From the NCBI RefSeq assembly GCF_020297055.1, contig NZ_JAIXCQ010000018.1, positions 1 through 45,495 on the forward strand: 45,495 bases of DNA. The letters run 5' to 3'. Made by a program: the position numbers and the translations under genes. Of the stretch, positions 16,101-24,117 are shown one piece after another (position 1 is the stretch's first letter; each line of letters opens with the position of its first letter). The notes beneath the pieces are model-generated. The model made no database searches, was not told the DNA's origin, and saw only the letters and a list, made by a program, of their open reading frames with translations. This DNA is from Isoptericola luteus (GTDB lineage: Bacteria; Actinomycetota; Actinomycetes; Actinomycetales; Cellulomonadaceae).

Positions 16101-17021
16101 GCGGCAGGACGCCCGCGCCTGGACCGCGACACGCACGCCTGCGAGATGATCCTGGCCCTGTCGGGCACCACGAACGGCCGCCTGGCGGTGCAGGGCTTCG
16201 AGCACCTGGAGAAGCGCACCGGGCAGCAGCTCGCCGACCTGGCCCGCGACGAGGAGGCCAAGCGCGTCACCTTCCCCGACGTCCAGTCCCGCCCCACGAC
16301 GGTGATCACCTCACCGGAGTGGTCCGGCTCGGAGCACGGCGGACGGCGGTACACGGCGTTCGCGGTCAACGTGGAGCGGCTCAAGCCGTGGCACACCGTC
16401 ACGGGGCGTCAGCACTTCTACCTCGACCACGACTGGATGATCGAGCTGGGTGAGCAGCTGCCGGTGTACCGGCCGCCGCTGGACCTGCACCACCTGTTCG
16501 GCGACTCGCCGCGGCCGGGAGACACCGACGACGGCACGTCCGAGGGCGGCAGCGGGCACGCCACGGTCGCCGTGCGCTACCTGACGCCGCACTCCAAGTG
16601 GTCGATCCACTCGGAGTACCAGGACAACCTGTTCATGCTGTCCCTGTCCCGCGGCGGCCCGAACGTCTGGATGAGTCCCGCCGACGCCGCCAAGATCGGC
16701 GTCCGGGACAACGAGTGGATCGAGGCGGTGAACCGCAACGGCGTCGTCGTCGCCCGCGCGGTGGTCTCGCACCGGATGCCGGAGGGCACCGTCTACATGC
16801 ACCACGCCACGGACCGCACGGTCGACGTGCCGCTGTCGGAGACCTCCGGGCTGCGCGGCGGCATCCACAACTCGCTCACGCGCATCCTGCTCAAGCCCAC
16901 CCACCTGGCCGGCGGGTACGGCCAGCTCACCTACGCATTCAACTACCTCGGCCCCACCGGCAACCAGCGGGACGAGATCACGGTCATCCGACGTCGTAGC
17001 CAGGAGGTGCGTTACCAGTGA
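13155..17021 (+). CDS. narG: Respiratory nitrate reductase alpha subunit
   Basis: 1288 aa. Catalytic Mo-bis-MGD subunit of the membrane-bound, quinol-dependent nitrate reductase; its active site faces the cytoplasm. The FS0 [4Fe-4S] ligand pattern H69-x3-C73-x3-C77 ... C112 (THGVNCTGSC, RGCPRG) is typical of NarG. The molybdenum ligand region MLSFYDWYADLPVASPQ carries the expected aspartate. Other blocks include MGAGANHWFHSDTIYRAFL and NGGGWAHYVGQEKCRP. The N-terminus has no Tat RR motif, as usual. It is first in narGHJI, with a GGAG ribosome site before the ATG. Length is slightly above the usual ~1230 aa, with Gly/Asp-rich inserts near 475-495 and 1117-1137. Confidence 0.97.
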   Translation: MSTTRPPVTADAGAAPPTGAAESLLKLGKHLRKGEVSADLRQLFLTGGRDGDVFYRDRWSHDKVVRSTHGVNCTGSCSWKVYVKDGIITWETQQTDYPSVGPDSPEYEPRGCPRGAAFSWYTYSPTRVRYPYVRGVLLNAYREAKAAVGGDPVLAWQRVTSDPDTARAYKSARGKGGLVRATWDEAAEIVAAAHVHTIAEHGPDRVAGFSPIPAMSMVSHGVGARFVQMLGGTMLSFYDWYADLPVASPQVFGDQTDVPESADWWNSSYLIMWGSNIPVTRTPDAHFMTEARYRGTKVVSVSPDYADNTKFADQWLAPQPGTDGALAIAMGHVIMREFLVDRRTAPFADYLKRFADAPFLVRLDEHPGTAAAGAPAYTPGKFLTAADLDDATLPGASAMANAHFKTILLDADGTPVAPNGTLGHRYGEADEGTWNLDLGDVDPLLSVADATSLPAGAGTGVPVLLPRFDIVPGTDGAGADGQASDDEAHLGGKGVVTRGVPTRRVGGHLVTTVLDLLLAQYGVERHELDLPGEWPTGYDDPTAPGTPAWSEEITGVPADTAAQIGREFARNAEESGGRSMIIMGAGANHWFHSDTIYRAFLTLTTITGCQGVNGGGWAHYVGQEKCRPITGWAQYAGGLDWVRPPRQMIGTGFFYLATDQWRYDGMPADALASPLAPGHLSGRTTADSLVESAQRGWMPSYPTFDRNPLDLVDEARAAGKEPEQHVVDELKAGRLRFACEDPDDPANFPRVLTVWRANILGSSGKGNEYFLKHLLGTDAAVLADEAGPDRRPKSMTWRDEAPRGKLDLLVTLDFRMTSTTLFSDVVLPAATWYEKHDLSSTDMHPFVHSFNPAISPPWQTRTDFDTFHTLAGLVSQMSEKHLGVREDLVATALAHDTPDELAVPHGTLTDAGQPITERELVPGVTMPRLQVVTRDYPAFAARMAALGPLTDSKGMVTKGVAFMPDQEVRKLGDVNGRVTSGPAAGRPRLDRDTHACEMILALSGTTNGRLAVQGFEHLEKRTGQQLADLARDEEAKRVTFPDVQSRPTTVITSPEWSGSEHGGRRYTAFAVNVERLKPWHTVTGRQHFYLDHDWMIELGEQLPVYRPPLDLHHLFGDSPRPGDTDDGTSEGGSGHATVAVRYLTPHSKWSIHSEYQDNLFMLSLSRGGPNVWMSPADAAKIGVRDNEWIEAVNRNGVVVARAVVSHRMPEGTVYMHHATDRTVDVPLSETSGLRGGIHNSLTRILLKPTHLAGGYGQLTYAFNYLGPTGNQRDEITVIRRRSQEVRYQ

Positions 17022-17073
17022 CCGAGCGGCGACGTGGAGTGCGAGGAACGAGCACGGAAGGGAGCGCGGCCGC

Positions 17074-18828
17074 ATGAAGGTCATGGCGCAGATGTCGATG
17101 GTCATGAACCTCGACAAGTGCATCGGGTGCCACACCTGCTCGGTGACGTGCAAGCAGGCGTGGACGAACCGCACCGGCATGGAGTACGTGTGGTTCAACA
17201 ACGTCGAGACCCGCCCCGGCCTCGGCTACCCCCGCACCTACGAGGACCAGGAGACGTGGCAGGGCGGCTGGGAGCGCACCAAGCGGGGCAAGCTCAAGCT
17301 CCGCGCGGGCGGACGGGCGAAGAAGCTCGCCTCGATCTTCCACAACCCGAAGCTGCCGTCCATCCAGGACTACTACGAGCCGTGGACGTACGAGTACGAC
17401 ATGCTGCTCAGCTCCCCGCAGGGGCAGCACACGCCGGTGGCGAAGCCGAAGTCGCTGCTCACCGGTGACGACATGTCCATCCAGTGGTCGGCCAACTGGG
17501 ACGACAACCTCGGCGGGTCGACCGAGACCATGCAGGACGACCCGATCCTCAAGCACATGAGCGAGCACGTCGCCGAGGAGCTCGAGCAGACGTTCATGTT
17601 CTACCTGCCGCGCATCTGCGAGCACTGCCTCAACCCGTCCTGCGTGGCGTCGTGCCCCTCGGGCGCGATGTACAAGCGGGTCGAGGACGGCATCGTCCTG
17701 GTGGACCAGGACCAGTGCCGCGGCTGGCGCATGTGCGTCACCGGCTGCCCGTACAAGAAGGTCTACTTCAACCACAAGACCGGCAAGGCCGAGAAGTGCA
17801 CGCTGTGCTACCCGCGCCTCGAGGTGGGGCTGCCCACGGTGTGCTCGGAGACCTGCGTCGGCCGGCTGCGCTACCTCGGCCTCGTGCTGTACGACGCCGA
17901 CAAGGTCGGCGCCGCCGCGGCGACCGAGGACGAGCACGACCTCCTCGCCGCGCAGCGCTCGGTGTTCCTCGACCCGAACGACCCCGAGGTCGTCGCGGCC
18001 GCCCGCCGCGAGGGCATCCCGGACGACTGGATCACCGCCGCCCAGCGCTCCCCGATCTGGAAGCTCATCCACGAGTACGAGGTCGCCCTGCCGCTGCACC
18101 CCGAGTACCGCACCCTGCCGATGGTCTGGTACATCCCGCCGCTGTCGCCCGTCGTCGACGTGGTGGCCAGCTCCGGCAGCGACGGCGAGGACGGCCGCAC
18201 GCTGTTCGCCGCGATCTCGCAGCTGCGCATCCCGCTCGAGTACCTGGCCGGCCTGTTCACCGCCGGCGACACCGGCCCGGTCGAGCGCGTGCTGCGCCGG
18301 CTGGCCGCGATGCGCTCCGGCATGCGGGAGGTCAACCTGGGCCGCGAGTTCCCGGAGGAGCACGCGGCCGCCGTCGGGATGACCGGCGACGCGGTCCAGG
18401 AGATGTACCGCCTGCTCGCCATCGCCAAGTACGAGGACCGGTACGTCATCCCGACCGCGCACTCCGAGGTGGCGCGCGAGCTGGAGGAGATGGCCTGCTC
18501 CCTCGACTTCGAGGGCGGGCCAGGCATGGGCGGGGCGGGGCCCTTCGGCTCGTCGTCCGGGACGCCGGTGCCGGTGGCGGTGGAGAACTTCCACGCGCTT
18601 TCCTCCCGGCAGACGGCGGACTCCCCCTACGGCCCGTCCACGCCGGGGCGCGTCAACCTGCTCAACTGGGACGGCAACGGCAAGCCGACCGGGCTCTTCC
18701 CGCCGGACGAGCCCCAGACTCCCGCGCAGCCGGGCGGCACCGCCCCGGGCGACCCTGGCAGCCTGCCCGGCGGTCGGCAGGACGCCGCACCCGACTCGCC
18801 CGACGGCTTCGACGGGAGCGCGCGATGA
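17074..18828 (+). CDS. narH: Respiratory nitrate reductase beta subunit
   Basis: 584 aa. Iron-sulfur subunit carrying electrons from NarI to NarG. Four ferredoxin-type Cys motifs are visible: CIGCHTCSVTCKQ near residue 16, CEHCLNPSCVASCPSG, CRGWRMCVTGCPYK (the C-x2-W-x3-C variant that holds the [3Fe-4S] cluster), and CTLCYPRL ... CSETCVGR. The last ~60 residues are a Pro/Gly/Asp-rich extension beyond the usual ~500-aa family length. It starts 52 nt after narG and overlaps narJ by ATGA. Confidence 0.97.
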   Translation: MKVMAQMSMVMNLDKCIGCHTCSVTCKQAWTNRTGMEYVWFNNVETRPGLGYPRTYEDQETWQGGWERTKRGKLKLRAGGRAKKLASIFHNPKLPSIQDYYEPWTYEYDMLLSSPQGQHTPVAKPKSLLTGDDMSIQWSANWDDNLGGSTETMQDDPILKHMSEHVAEELEQTFMFYLPRICEHCLNPSCVASCPSGAMYKRVEDGIVLVDQDQCRGWRMCVTGCPYKKVYFNHKTGKAEKCTLCYPRLEVGLPTVCSETCVGRLRYLGLVLYDADKVGAAAATEDEHDLLAAQRSVFLDPNDPEVVAAARREGIPDDWITAAQRSPIWKLIHEYEVALPLHPEYRTLPMVWYIPPLSPVVDVVASSGSDGEDGRTLFAAISQLRIPLEYLAGLFTAGDTGPVERVLRRLAAMRSGMREVNLGREFPEEHAAAVGMTGDAVQEMYRLLAIAKYEDRYVIPTAHSEVARELEEMACSLDFEGGPGMGGAGPFGSSSGTPVPVAVENFHALSSRQTADSPYGPSTPGRVNLLNWDGNGKPTGLFPPDEPQTPAQPGGTAPGDPGSLPGGRQDAAPDSPDGFDGSAR

Positions 18829-19526
18829 GCCGGCTCGCCTTCCTCCCGCGCCCCGGCGTCCGCGCGAAGCAGCTCGACCCGCTGGCGCCGGTGCCGCTCG
18901 ACGACGGCGGGCGCGCCGTCGCCCACATGGCGGCGTCGCTGCTGCTCGCCTACCCGGACGACGACACCCTCGCCGCCGCACCGACGGTCCGGGACGCCGT
19001 CGCCGGGCTCCCGGTGCCGGTCCGCGACCGGCTGGCCGGGCTCGCCACCACCCTGCTCGAGGGCGACCCGGTCGCGCTGCGGGCCGACTACGTCGCGACG
19101 TTCGACCTCAAGCGGCGCTGCGCGATGTACCTGTCGTACTACGCCGCCGGGGACACCCGGCGCCGCGGGCACGCCCTCGTCCGGTTCGTGGAGGCCTACC
19201 GGGCCGCCGGGTTCGAGGCCACCGACGGGGAGCTGCCGGACTACCTGCCCACGGTGCTCGAGCTGTCCGCCCGCGGCGACGCGGACGGCGCCCGGATCGC
19301 CGGCACCCTGCTGGCCGCGCACCGCGACGGGATCGAGGTGCTGCGCTCGGCGCTCGCCTCCCTGGGCTCGCCGTGGACGGCGGCCGTCGAGGCCGTGTGC
19401 CTCACCCTGCCCCCGGTGGACGCCGCGACCGCGGCACGGGTGGCGGACCTGGTGACGGCCGGGCCCCCGGCCGAGCTGGTCGGACTGAGCGGGTACGGGA
19501 ACGGGGATGAGCTGCCGTGGGAATGA
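18825..19526 (+). CDS. narJ: Nitrate reductase molybdenum cofactor assembly chaperone
   Basis: 233 aa. A dedicated chaperone (TorD/NarJ family) that holds NarGH in the cytoplasm until cofactor insertion and attachment to NarI; it is not part of the final enzyme. Helical family segments are visible: AASLLLAYPDD, DYVATFDLKRRCAMYLSYYAAGDTRRRG and LPDYLPTVLELSA. It is coupled to narH (ATGA) and to narI. Confidence 0.94.
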   Translation: MSRLAFLPRPGVRAKQLDPLAPVPLDDGGRAVAHMAASLLLAYPDDDTLAAAPTVRDAVAGLPVPVRDRLAGLATTLLEGDPVALRADYVATFDLKRRCAMYLSYYAAGDTRRRGHALVRFVEAYRAAGFEATDGELPDYLPTVLELSARGDADGARIAGTLLAAHRDGIEVLRSALASLGSPWTAAVEAVCLTLPPVDAATAARVADLVTAGPPAELVGLSGYGNGDELPWE

Positions 19527-20275
19527 CGAACGCGACGATGGGCCAGGTCCTGCTGTGGGTGGTGCTGCCGTACGTGACCTTCGCCGTGCTGGTGGTGGGA
19601 TCGCTCTGGCGGTACCGCTACGACAAGTTCGGCTGGACCACCCGCTCCAGCGAGCTGTACGAGAAGCGCCTGCTGCGGTGGGGCTCCCCCATGTTCCACT
19701 TCGGGCTGCTGTTCGTGGTCCTCGGGCACGTCCTGGGGCTGGTGATCCCGAAGACGTGGACCGAGGCGGTGGGGGTCTCCGAGGGCTTCTACCACTTCAT
19801 CGCCACGTCCATGGGCACGGCCGCCGCGGTGGTCGCCGTGGCCGGCCTGGTCATCCTCATCTACCGGCGCCGCTCCACCGGTCCCGTGTTCCTCGCGACG
19901 ACGGCCATGGACAAGACCATGTACGTGTTCCTCGCGGCCTCGATCCTGTCGGGGGCCTGGGCGACCGTCCAGACGCAGATCCTCGCGGGCGGCCACGGGT
20001 ACGACTACCGCGAGACCATCTCGCCGTGGTTCCGGTCGCTGTGGTACCTGCAGCCGGAGCCCGCCCTGATGGCCGGCGTGCCCGTGGCGTTCCAGGTGCA
20101 CGTCGCCGCCGCGATGCTGCTGTTCGCCCTGTGGCCGTTCACCCGCCTGGTGCACGCGTTCTCGGCGCCCGTGCAGTACCCGTTCCGCCCGTACGTCGTC
20201 TACCGGTCCCGCGACGTGTCGGTCTCGTCCCGCGCCCCTCGGCCGGGATGGGACCCGACCGACCGGGCCCGCTGA
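19523..20275 (+). CDS. narI: Respiratory nitrate reductase gamma subunit (cytochrome b)
   Basis: About 250 aa. The membrane anchor oxidises quinol and passes electrons to NarH through two b hemes. Five hydrophobic helices are seen, with histidines in MFHFGLLFVVLGHVLG and in FQVHVAAAMLLFALWPFTRLVHAF that fit the heme-ligand positions. The ATG at 19523 overlaps the narJ stop (ATGA). A GTG two codons earlier (19517) is an equally possible start. Confidence 0.95.
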   Translation: MTNATMGQVLLWVVLPYVTFAVLVVGSLWRYRYDKFGWTTRSSELYEKRLLRWGSPMFHFGLLFVVLGHVLGLVIPKTWTEAVGVSEGFYHFIATSMGTAAAVVAVAGLVILIYRRRSTGPVFLATTAMDKTMYVFLAASILSGAWATVQTQILAGGHGYDYRETISPWFRSLWYLQPEPALMAGVPVAFQVHVAAAMLLFALWPFTRLVHAFSAPVQYPFRPYVVYRSRDVSVSSRAPRPGWDPTDRAR

Positions 20276-20366
20276 CCGGCCGACGAGCCACGCCCGCCAC
20301 CACGTTCGCCACCGCGCCCGCCCCCATGCAGCCCCGCTGCGCACGGCCCCTGCCCCAGGAGGAGAC

Positions 20367-21599
20367 ATGACCTCGGCACCGCCCCCCGGCCCGGCCGGCA
20401 CGACGGCGGCCCCCGTCGCCGTCACCGGCAACCCCACGCAGCTCGCGCTCGCGACCCTCGGGTTCGCGATCTGCTTCTGGGCATGGGCCCTGCTGGGCCC
20501 GCTGGGCAACACGTACGGCCAGCTGTACGCGCTGTCCGACTTCGAGGTGTCGGTCCTCGTGGCCGTGCCGGTGATCGTGGGCTCGCTCGGGCGCATCCCG
20601 ATCGGCGCGCTCACCGACCGCTTCGGCGCCAAGGTCATGTTCCCGCTGTGCAGCGCGCTGACGATCGTCCCGGTGCTGTTCGTGGGCTTCGTCGCGGACA
20701 GCCTCGTCTGGCTGCTCGTCGGCGGGTTCCTGCTGGGGCTGGGCGGCACGACGTTCGCCATCGGCGTCCCGTTCGTCAACAACTGGTACCCGCCGGCACG
20801 GCGCGGCACCGCCCTCGGCATCTTCGGCGCCGGCATGGGCGGCACCGCCGTCGCGGCCTTCTCCACGGTGCCGATCCGCGAGGCATGGGGAGAGGGGGCG
20901 CCGTTCGTCGTGGTCTCGGTGGCGCTGGCGATCTTCGCCGTGGCGTCGCGGGCCCTGCTGACGGACTCTCCCGCGTGGACCCCCGGCACCGGCGGCGGCA
21001 TGTGGGCCCGCACCTGGGCCACCCTGAAGCTCCCCGCGACGCTCCAGCTCTCGTGGCTGTACGCCATCGGCTTCGGCGGCTTCGTGGCCTTCTCCGTCTA
21101 CCTGCCCACGTTCCTGCAGAACGGCTACGACCTCAGTGCCACCGACGCGTCGCTCCGCACCGCCGGGTTCGTCGTGCTGGCGGTGGTGTGCCGGCCGATC
21201 GGCGGCACGCTGTCCGACAAGGTCGGCGCCATCCCGGTGTCCGTCGCGTGCTTCGTCGCGGTGACGGTCTTCGCGGGGATGATGCTGTTCGAGCCGCAGC
21301 TCCTGCCGGGCTCCACGATCGCGTTCCTCGGCCTGGCGGCGGCCCTGGGCGCCTCCTCGGGCGCCACGTTCGCGCTCGTGGCGAAGATGGCGCCGCCGGG
21401 GACGGTCGGCGCGGTCACCGGCGTCGTCGGGGCCGCAGGCGGCCTGGGCGGCTTCATCCCGCCGCTCATCATGGGCGCGGTGTACGCCGCGAACGGCGAC
21501 TACAACATCGGGTTCGGCCTGCTCTCGCTGACCGGCCTGCTCACGCTGCTGTTCACGCTGGGGCCGGTGCGCAAGCGGGTACGGGCGAACGCCGGATGA
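20367..21599 (+). CDS. narK: Nitrate/nitrite transporter, MFS
   Basis: 410 aa, twelve predicted helices. The nitrate/nitrite porter hallmarks are present: GRIPIGALTDRFGAK after helix 2, [38 protein letters not shown], and GAVTGVVGAAGGLGGFIPPLIMG. It probably supplies nitrate to, or exports nitrite from, the NarGHI system (nitrate/proton symport or nitrate/nitrite antiport). A strong AGGAGG lies just before the ATG, 91 nt after narI, so it is likely the fifth gene of the nar operon. It differs clearly from the longer porter of the nas operon. Confidence 0.94.
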   Translation: MTSAPPPGPAGTTAAPVAVTGNPTQLALATLGFAICFWAWALLGPLGNTYGQLYALSDFEVSVLVAVPVIVGSLGRIPIGALTDRFGAKVMFPLCSALTIVPVLFVGFVADSLVWLLVGGFLLGLGGTTFAIGVPFVNNWYPPARRGTALGIFGAGMGGTAVAAFSTVPIREAWGEGAPFVVVSVALAIFAVASRALLTDSPAWTPGTGGGMWARTWATLKLPATLQLSWLYAIGFGGFVAFSVYLPTFLQNGYDLSATDASLRTAGFVVLAVVCRPIGGTLSDKVGAIPVSVACFVAVTVFAGMMLFEPQLLPGSTIAFLGLAAALGASSGATFALVAKMAPPGTVGAVTGVVGAAGGLGGFIPPLIMGAVYAANGDYNIGFGLLSLTGLLTLLFTLGPVRKRVRANAG

Positions 21600-21612
21600 C
21601 CCGTCAGGTCAT

Positions 21613-21640
21613 CTCACCCCGCCGCACGCCCGGCGGTGAG
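21613..21640. terminator. Candidate terminator after narK
   Basis: An imperfect stem (CTCACC-CCGCCG against CGGCGG-TGAG) lies 13 nt after the narK stop and before the moeA promoter. No T-tract. Confidence 0.4.
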
Positions 21641-21672
21641 GTGCGTGCCGCACGCGCGTCACGCACCCGGCC

Positions 21673-21678
21673 TAGCGT
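21673..21678 (+). promoter_or_regulatory. Leaderless -10 (TAGCGT) of moeA
   Basis: TAGCGT is followed by 6 nt and the moeA ATG at 21685. The same hexamer and spacing are seen before nirB and, with 7 nt, before glgE. Confidence 0.55.
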
Positions 21679-21684
21679 GGCCCC

Positions 21685-23079
21685 ATGAGCACCGGCCGCA
21701 CGTCCCGAGGCGTCGAGGAGCACGTCGCGGCGGTGCTGGCGCACGTCGCTCCCCTGGTGGCCGTCGACGTCGGGCTCGCCGGGCTCGCGGTCGGCGAGCC
21801 GGGGCTGGTGCTCGCCGGCGACCTGCACGCCGAGGCGGCCGTGCCCCCGTTCGACGCGGCCGCCATGGACGGCTACGCCGTGCGTCTGGCGGACCTTCCG
21901 CCCGACGGCACGCCCGTCACCCTGCCCGTGGTCGGCGACTCCCGCCCCGGCTCCCCCGCCCACCGCTGTGAGCGGGCGATGGGCCCGGCTTCCGCCGGTG
22001 CGGAGGGCGCATCGCCCGCTCACAGCGTCACCGGGGTCGTGCGGATCATGACCGGCGCACCGGTGCCCGCCTGGGCGGACGCCGTCGTGCCGGTCGAGCG
22101 CACGTCCACCGGCCGGTTCGTCGCCGGCAGCCCGACGACGGAGCACGAGGTCACCCTCGCCCGCCAGCCCCGCGCCCACGTCCGTCGTCGCGCGGAGGAC
22201 GTCGCTCCCGGTGACCTGCTCGCCCGAGCGGGCTCCGCCGTCACGCCCGCCCTCGTCGCCGTCGCCGCGTCCGGCGGGCTGACGACCCTGCCCGTGCGAC
22301 GGCGGCCACGTGTGGCCGTGCTGTCCACGGGCTCGGAGCTGCTGCCCGCCGGAGCCGGGGCCGACACCACCGACAGCGGACGCATCCCGGACTCCAACTC
22401 CCTCCTGCTCGCCGCGCTGGTGCGCGCAGCCGGGGCCGACGCCGTGCGCACCGGCGCCGTGCCCGACGACGCCGACGCGCTGCGCGCCGCCCTCGACCAC
22501 GCTGTGAGCGGGCGATCGGCCCCCTCGGACGGAGTCGAGGGGGGCGCTAGGCCCCCCCCCGCGGCGCGGGAGGTCGACCTGGTCGTCACGACGGGCGGGG
22601 TCTCAGCCGGGGCCTCCGACGTCGTGCGCGCCGTCCTCGCGACGCCCGACGACCGCCTGAGGGCCGTCGAGGTCGCCGCCGTCGCGCTGCGTCCCGGGCA
22701 CCCGCAGGCCCTCGCGCGGTGGCGTGACGTCCCGTGGCTCGCGCTGCCCGGGAACCCGGTGAGCGCGTTCGTCTCGTTCGCGCTCTTCGTGCGGCCCGCG
22801 ATCGACGCCCTGGCCGGCCGCGCACCCGACGTCAGAACGCTCCGGCGGCGGTCGGCGTCCGCGTGGTCGAGCCCGCCGGGACGGGTCCACGTCGTGCCGG
22901 TGCGGACGCTCGCGTCCGGCGACGTCGAGCACGTGGTCGGACCGGCAGGGCACGCCTCCTCCGCCCTGCTCGGCGCCGACGCCCTGGCCGTCGTGCCCGC
23001 CGACGTCGAGAAGGTCGCCGTCGGTGACGAGCTCGACGTGCTGCCCCTCGACGGCGTCCCGCCCGGCAGGCACGCATGA
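21685..23079 (+). CDS. moeA: Molybdopterin molybdenumtransferase, with two repeat-encoded insertions
   Basis: 464 aa. Inserts molybdate into adenylylated molybdopterin in cofactor synthesis. MoeA blocks are clear: PPFDAAAMDGYAVRLADL, VRIMTGAPVPAWADAVVPVE, VAVLSTGSELLPAG, DLVVTTGGVSAGASD and LALPGNPVSAFVSFALFV. Two segments do not belong to the family: residues ~94-114, encoded by a perfect-armed palindrome, and ~274-292, encoded by a related palindrome ending in a run of nine C. Both fall in predicted loops between conserved blocks, which may explain why they are tolerated. The gene appears leaderless and starts the Moco operon moeA-mobA-DUF6457-moaA-moaD. Confidence 0.93.
   Translation: MSTGRTSRGVEEHVAAVLAHVAPLVAVDVGLAGLAVGEPGLVLAGDLHAEAAVPPFDAAAMDGYAVRLADLPPDGTPVTLPVVGDSRPGSPAHRCERAMGPASAGAEGASPAHSVTGVVRIMTGAPVPAWADAVVPVERTSTGRFVAGSPTTEHEVTLARQPRAHVRRRAEDVAPGDLLARAGSAVTPALVAVAASGGLTTLPVRRRPRVAVLSTGSELLPAGAGADTTDSGRIPDSNSLLLAALVRAAGADAVRTGAVPDDADALRAALDHAVSGRSAPSDGVEGGARPPPAAREVDLVVTTGGVSAGASDVVRAVLATPDDRLRAVEVAAVALRPGHPQALARWRDVPWLALPGNPVSAFVSFALFVRPAIDALAGRAPDVRTLRRRSASAWSSPPGRVHVVPVRTLASGDVEHVVGPAGHASSALLGADALAVVPADVEKVAVGDELDVLPLDGVPPGRHA
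21965..22026. repeat. Palindromic element, in frame within moeA (copy 1)
   Basis: Perfect 16-nt arms (21965-21980 and 22011-22026; core TGTGAGCGGGCGAT) with a 30-nt spacer. The core recurs at 22503 and at the window end (45475), so it is a dispersed repeat. Confidence 0.92.
22503..22561. repeat. Palindromic element, in frame within moeA (copy 2, half decayed)
   Basis: Starts with TGTGAGCGGGCGATCGGCCCC (22503-22523; the same 21 nt occur at 45475-45495). An inner stem CCCCCTCG / CGAGGGGG follows. The distal arm has degenerated into a G/C-rich stretch with nine consecutive C (22552-22560). Confidence 0.85.
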
Positions 23080-23822
23080 CGCCGCGCGACCTCGCCCGCC
23101 AGGACGACCGGTTCGACGCCGTCGTCCTCGCCGGCGGGCGTGCCCGCCGTCTCGGCGGGGTGCCCAAGCCCACCCTCGTCCTGCGGGGGACGACCCTGGA
23201 GCAGCATGCGCTCGCCGCCGCCGTCGGCGCGCGGCGCACCGTCGTCGTCGGCCCCGTGCCGACGACGCCCGCCCCCGGGCACCGGTGGCCGCCCGGTCGC
23301 GACGTCGTACGGACCCGGGAGGACCCCCCGTTCGGCGGGCCCGTGGCCGGCCTGGATGCCGGCCTGCAGGCCCTGCGCCGCCCCGCCGCCGCCGGCGGCG
23401 CGGACGACGCCGACGACGGCGACAGCGAGCACCCGCCGTGGGTGCTCCTGCTCGCCGTGGACGTGCCGCACGCCGCGGTCGCCGTCCCCCGGCTGCGCGC
23501 CGCGGCCGCGACGGCGGCGCCCGGCACCGACGGCGCCTACCTGGTGCACGACGGCCGGCCCCAGTGGCTCGTCGGCATGTACCGGCACGACGCGCTGCGG
23601 CGGGCGCTGGCGACGGTCTGCGGCCCGGACGGACCCGCGGGGATCCCGGTACGCCAGCTCCTCGCGCCGCTGCGTTGCCTCGAGGTACCCGACGACGAGG
23701 GGCTGAGCCAGGACGTCGACACCTGGGACGACGCCCGACGGCTTACGGTAGAGGCCCGACGACCCGTGGCCGGGCCCCCGGACGAACCACGCCCGCACAG
23801 CAGTCAGGAGGCACGCCGATGA
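23076..23822 (+). CDS. mobA: Molybdenum cofactor guanylyltransferase
   Basis: 248 aa. Attaches GMP to Mo-molybdopterin, leading to the bis-MGD form used by NarG and NasA. The nucleotidyltransferase signature VVLAGGRARRLGGVPKP is at residues ~16-32, with REDPPFGGPVAGLDAGL and LLAVDVPHA (metal-binding Asp) further on. The gene overlaps moeA by ATGA and the next gene likewise. The C-terminal ~30 residues are a charged extension. Confidence 0.88.
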   Translation: MTPRDLARQDDRFDAVVLAGGRARRLGGVPKPTLVLRGTTLEQHALAAAVGARRTVVVGPVPTTPAPGHRWPPGRDVVRTREDPPFGGPVAGLDAGLQALRRPAAAGGADDADDGDSEHPPWVLLLAVDVPHAAVAVPRLRAAAATAAPGTDGAYLVHDGRPQWLVGMYRHDALRRALATVCGPDGPAGIPVRQLLAPLRCLEVPDDEGLSQDVDTWDDARRLTVEARRPVAGPPDEPRPHSSQEARR

Positions 23823-24115
23823 CCGACCAGACGCCCACCCCGAGCGCCCCCGGAACCTCGGTGCTCGACCGGTGGGTCGCCGCGCTCGAGGCCGAGCTCT
23901 CGCTCCCGCCGGGGACCGTCGACATCGGCGCCGTCCTGGACCTCGCCCGTGACGCGGCGCACCAGGTGGCGCGCCCTGCGGCCCCGGTCAGCACGTACGT
24001 CGCGGGGTACGCCGCGGGCCTGGCGGCCGCCCGGGGCGAGTCCAGCGACGCCGTCGAGCGGGCCGCTGCCGCGGCGCTCGCCTGGCGCGACGCCGGCCCC
24101 GCCGGGCAGGCCTGA
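23819..24115 (+). CDS. DUF6457-like small protein in the Moco operon
   Basis: 98 aa, no membrane segment. The sequence (VLDRWVAALEAELSLPPG...DLARDAAHQVARPAAPVSTYVAGYAAGLAAARG) resembles a small actinobacterial family of unknown function that I recall as DUF6457. It is translationally coupled to mobA (ATGA) and sits 2 nt before moaA, so it is very likely expressed with Moco genes. An accessory role in cofactor maturation or delivery is inference only. Confidence 0.75.
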   Translation: MTDQTPTPSAPGTSVLDRWVAALEAELSLPPGTVDIGAVLDLARDAAHQVARPAAPVSTYVAGYAAGLAAARGESSDAVERAAAAALAWRDAGPAGQA

Positions 24116-24117
24116 CG

